Assembly (NCBI RefSeq): GCF_011516835.1
Contig: NZ_WOTB01000021.1
Location: forward strand, 1-64,000
Length of the DNA: 64,000 bases
Reading direction: 5' to 3'
DNA from: Acetobacter musti
GTDB taxonomy: Bacteria; Pseudomonadota; Alphaproteobacteria; Acetobacterales; Acetobacteraceae
In this document: positions 62,585 through 64,000 of the stretch, one piece after another
Numbering within the stretch: the first letter of the stretch is position 1
How the letters are laid out: each line of letters starts with the position of its first letter
Position numbers and translations under genes: made by a program
The notes under the pieces: generated by a model
Database searches by the model: none
What the model saw: the letters and a program-made list of their open reading frames with translations, nothing else
Told to the model about the DNA's origin: nothing

Positions 62585-63118
62585 TCAGATGTCGTCGGGC
62601 GGAAAGGGATTATCCGCCGCGGAACTGTCTGACGCGCTGACGACGCGGATGCGCATGGCGACGTTCATGACGTTGCCGTGCGGGTCGGCGACCATCACCC
62701 CGATCGTGTCGAAGCCGGTGTATCCGGATGCTGACGTGTAGTGCAGGGCGGTGGCGGTAATGGGTGTCGCGTTACATTTGTAGCGGGCGTTCTGTGACGG
62801 AAAATGCGGGTGTGTTTTGTAATCCGCGAGCCAGGCGCGTCCGTGAGCGGGGTCTCTGACGATTTTGATGACCTGGTATTTTTCCGGGGTGCAGTTGCTG
62901 TCGACGGCGCCCCAGTAATTCAGGATGGTATCGGCGTCTGTTCTGACGATTTTATCGGCGACGCGGTAGAGGGCCGATTTCGGGATGCTGACGACTCTTC
63001 TGGCCTGAGCGCCGCCGCTGCCAGCTGCGGCGTTGATGCTGGTTGAGGTCGTGTTCACGCAGTCTGTCAGACCGATGCAGAGAATGGCGAGCGTGGCCCG
63101 CGTTCCGAACTGTCTCAC
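62585..63118 (-). CDS. Hypothetical exported protein
   Basis: A 177-residue protein with an N-terminal signal-like segment (ATLAILCIGLTDC); the Cys would be an imperfect lipobox (L-T-D-C), so either lipoprotein or cleaved secreted protein is possible. The mature part has a conserved-looking centre (TILNYWGAVDSNCTPEKYQVI) with Cys residues that may pair. It is not assigned. It converges with the RND operon, with four bases between the stops. Confidence 0.6.
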   Translation of the reverse strand: MRQFGTRATLAILCIGLTDCVNTTSTSINAAAGSGGAQARRVVSIPKSALYRVADKIVRTDADTILNYWGAVDSNCTPEKYQVIKIVRDPAHGRAWLADYKTHPHFPSQNARYKCNATPITATALHYTSASGYTGFDTIGVMVADPHGNVMNVAMRIRVVSASDSSAADNPFPPDDI

Positions 63119-63754
63119 CCTCTCAGCCTTCTGCCGTTTTCATGGAGAAACGTATCGGCAGTGTTTCAGGCGTGCAATGAAAGATTGCCGGCGGGAAATG
63201 CCTGTCTGTCATGCGGGCGGGAGGGTTTTCGCGCCACGCCCGTCGGGGGGGTACGGGGTTTTCTGGCTGGCCGTCGATTTCCGGGGTGCTTCGGTCTGAC
63301 TGACGGGTGGCGGCACATGATCGACGAGGTGAGTGTTTGTTCAGGGTCGCGGATAAAAGACCGAATGCACCGATTGTCTTTGCCGGTTGCTATTCCGCGC
63401 AGGCTTCTGACGGGCAGGAGAAATGAGAGCTATAGGGAGAAAACCGGCTTTTCGATGGTGTTCTGATGGTCATCCCGTCATGCGCGAACCGGGCAGAGGA
63501 CATTCCTGGCGGTTTTCAGCGAGACCGGGATTGCAATCGTATCGATAGGAATATTCATTTAGTTTGCTTTGACGTGTCGCTGCCTGTTGGGACACAATCA
63601 GAAAAATTTTCCCTGTTTTTTCAGGCTGGCAATTGTCAGACTGCAGGTGCTGCCGCTATTAGCGGGACCTGCAATAATATATTCAATAAATGAATAATTG
63701 ACTATATTGTAATATGTTTCATATTATAAACCCAGAGCAGGGAGTTGTTTATTT
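63119..63754. other. Intergenic region becoming AT-rich at the right edge
   Basis: About 635 bases. The first 300 are GC-rich with no recognisable gene. From about 63600 the sequence turns AT-rich (for example GCAATAATATATTCAATAAA), matching the glycosyltransferase gene that follows. A 75-codon frame at 63466-63693 has no homology signal. The switch in composition may mark the border of imported DNA. Confidence 0.45.
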
Positions 63755-64000
63755 ATGAATTCGGAGAATTTAATAAAGTTTTCTATTATTATACCTAATT
63801 ATAATTACGGAAGATATGTAGGAGAAGCTATTGAAAGCGCTCTTAATCAGGACTGGGAAAATAAGGAGGTCATTGTTGTTGATGATGGGTCAGAGGACAA
63901 TTCTGTTGATGTTATAAAAAGTTTTGGAAAGAAAATTAAAGCACTGTTTCAGAAAAATAGCGGACAACGGGAGGCAAATAACAGAGGATTTCTCGAAAGC
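63755..64000 (+). CDS. GT2-family glycosyltransferase, N-terminal part (runs off right edge)
   Basis: An ATG at 63755, preceded by GGGAG about ten bases upstream, opens a frame that reaches the window end: 82 codons. The protein starts IKFSIIIPNYNYGRYVGEAI, with the donor motif VIVVDDGSEDNS and then NSGQREANNRGF, the classical GT2 N-terminus. The gene is AT-rich and uses codons such as AAA, AAT and ATA, rare elsewhere in this window. This suggests horizontal transfer, possibly from a polysaccharide cluster continuing to the right. Confidence 0.85.
   Translation, partial: MNSENLIKFSIIIPNYNYGRYVGEAIESALNQDWENKEVIVVDDGSEDNSVDVIKSFGKKIKALFQKNSGQREANNRGFLES

Noticed and set aside
63466-63693. 75-codon frame near the right edge
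   Set aside because: It has no ribosome site, no recognisable features and spans the composition change; it is likely chance.
1-64000. tRNA, rRNA and CRISPR arrays
   Set aside because: No tRNA-like T-loop/anticodon pattern, rRNA segment or regularly spaced direct repeat array was found on either strand by reading; the repeats present are dispersed hairpins and intragenic 15-base units.

Overview
The window looks like chromosomal DNA of an acetic acid bacterium (Alphaproteobacteria, Acetobacteraceae). The support is indirect but consistent. GC content is high and the F0 genes of ATP synthase stand alone as atpI-atpB-atpE-atpF'-atpF with no F1 genes beside them. A TIGR02302/DUF4175 protein overlaps lysA, and there are AIDA-type beta-roll repeats joined to a Hint domain, a type II NADH dehydrogenase, a GntP gluconate permease and a STAS-MlaE/MlaF/MlaD/PqiC lipid transporter. 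The species cannot be named from the sequence alone.

Layout. Bases 1-95 are the C-terminus of an IS5-type transposase. A minus-strand block follows: ilvE, a HAD phosphatase, and the run alaC-hom-glpX-recJ, which links amino-acid metabolism, gluconeogenesis and repair. From 9 to 21 kb are a metabolite:H+ symporter with an M20 peptidase, a GT8-like glycosyltransferase, lysA-TIGR02302-GNAT, wrbA, a LysR regulator and a small lipoprotein. From 21.6 to 31.6 kb come secDF, a DoxX protein, a frameshifted GT4 glycosyltransferase, a NemR-like TetR regulator with a striking palindromic operator and an aldehyde dehydrogenase, and a type II NADH dehydrogenase interrupted by an in-frame TAG. From 31.8 to 40.8 kb are the Hint/AIDA surface protein, the F0 operon, and a GT2/GT39 pair probably used for envelope glycosylation. 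From 40.9 to 48.6 kb are a DUF885 hydrolase, a DUF1826 pair beside a Zur-like palindrome, gntP with an apparent CTG start, and a run of small secreted or membrane proteins. From 48.9 to 63 kb are a secreted beta-helix protein, a FAD oxidoreductase, an RBBP9-type hydrolase, the Mla transporter and a tripartite RND efflux operon. The window ends inside an AT-rich GT2 glycosyltransferase that looks imported.

Features that cut across genes. Two families of intergenic hairpin elements are dispersed here, three copies of one and four of the other. Fifteen-base tandem repeats coding degenerate pentapeptides lie at the edge of two unrelated proteins, a glycosyltransferase and MlaF. Two genes carry apparent disabling lesions: one is in a seven-G tract, the other is a single amber codon. 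No single large new system is evident. The strongest leads are the NemR-like redox regulator with its operator, the DUF1826 pair with its palindrome, the dispersed hairpin families, the Hint/beta-roll protein and the shared pentad repeats.

All calls come from reading the sequence and recalling protein families; no database search was possible.
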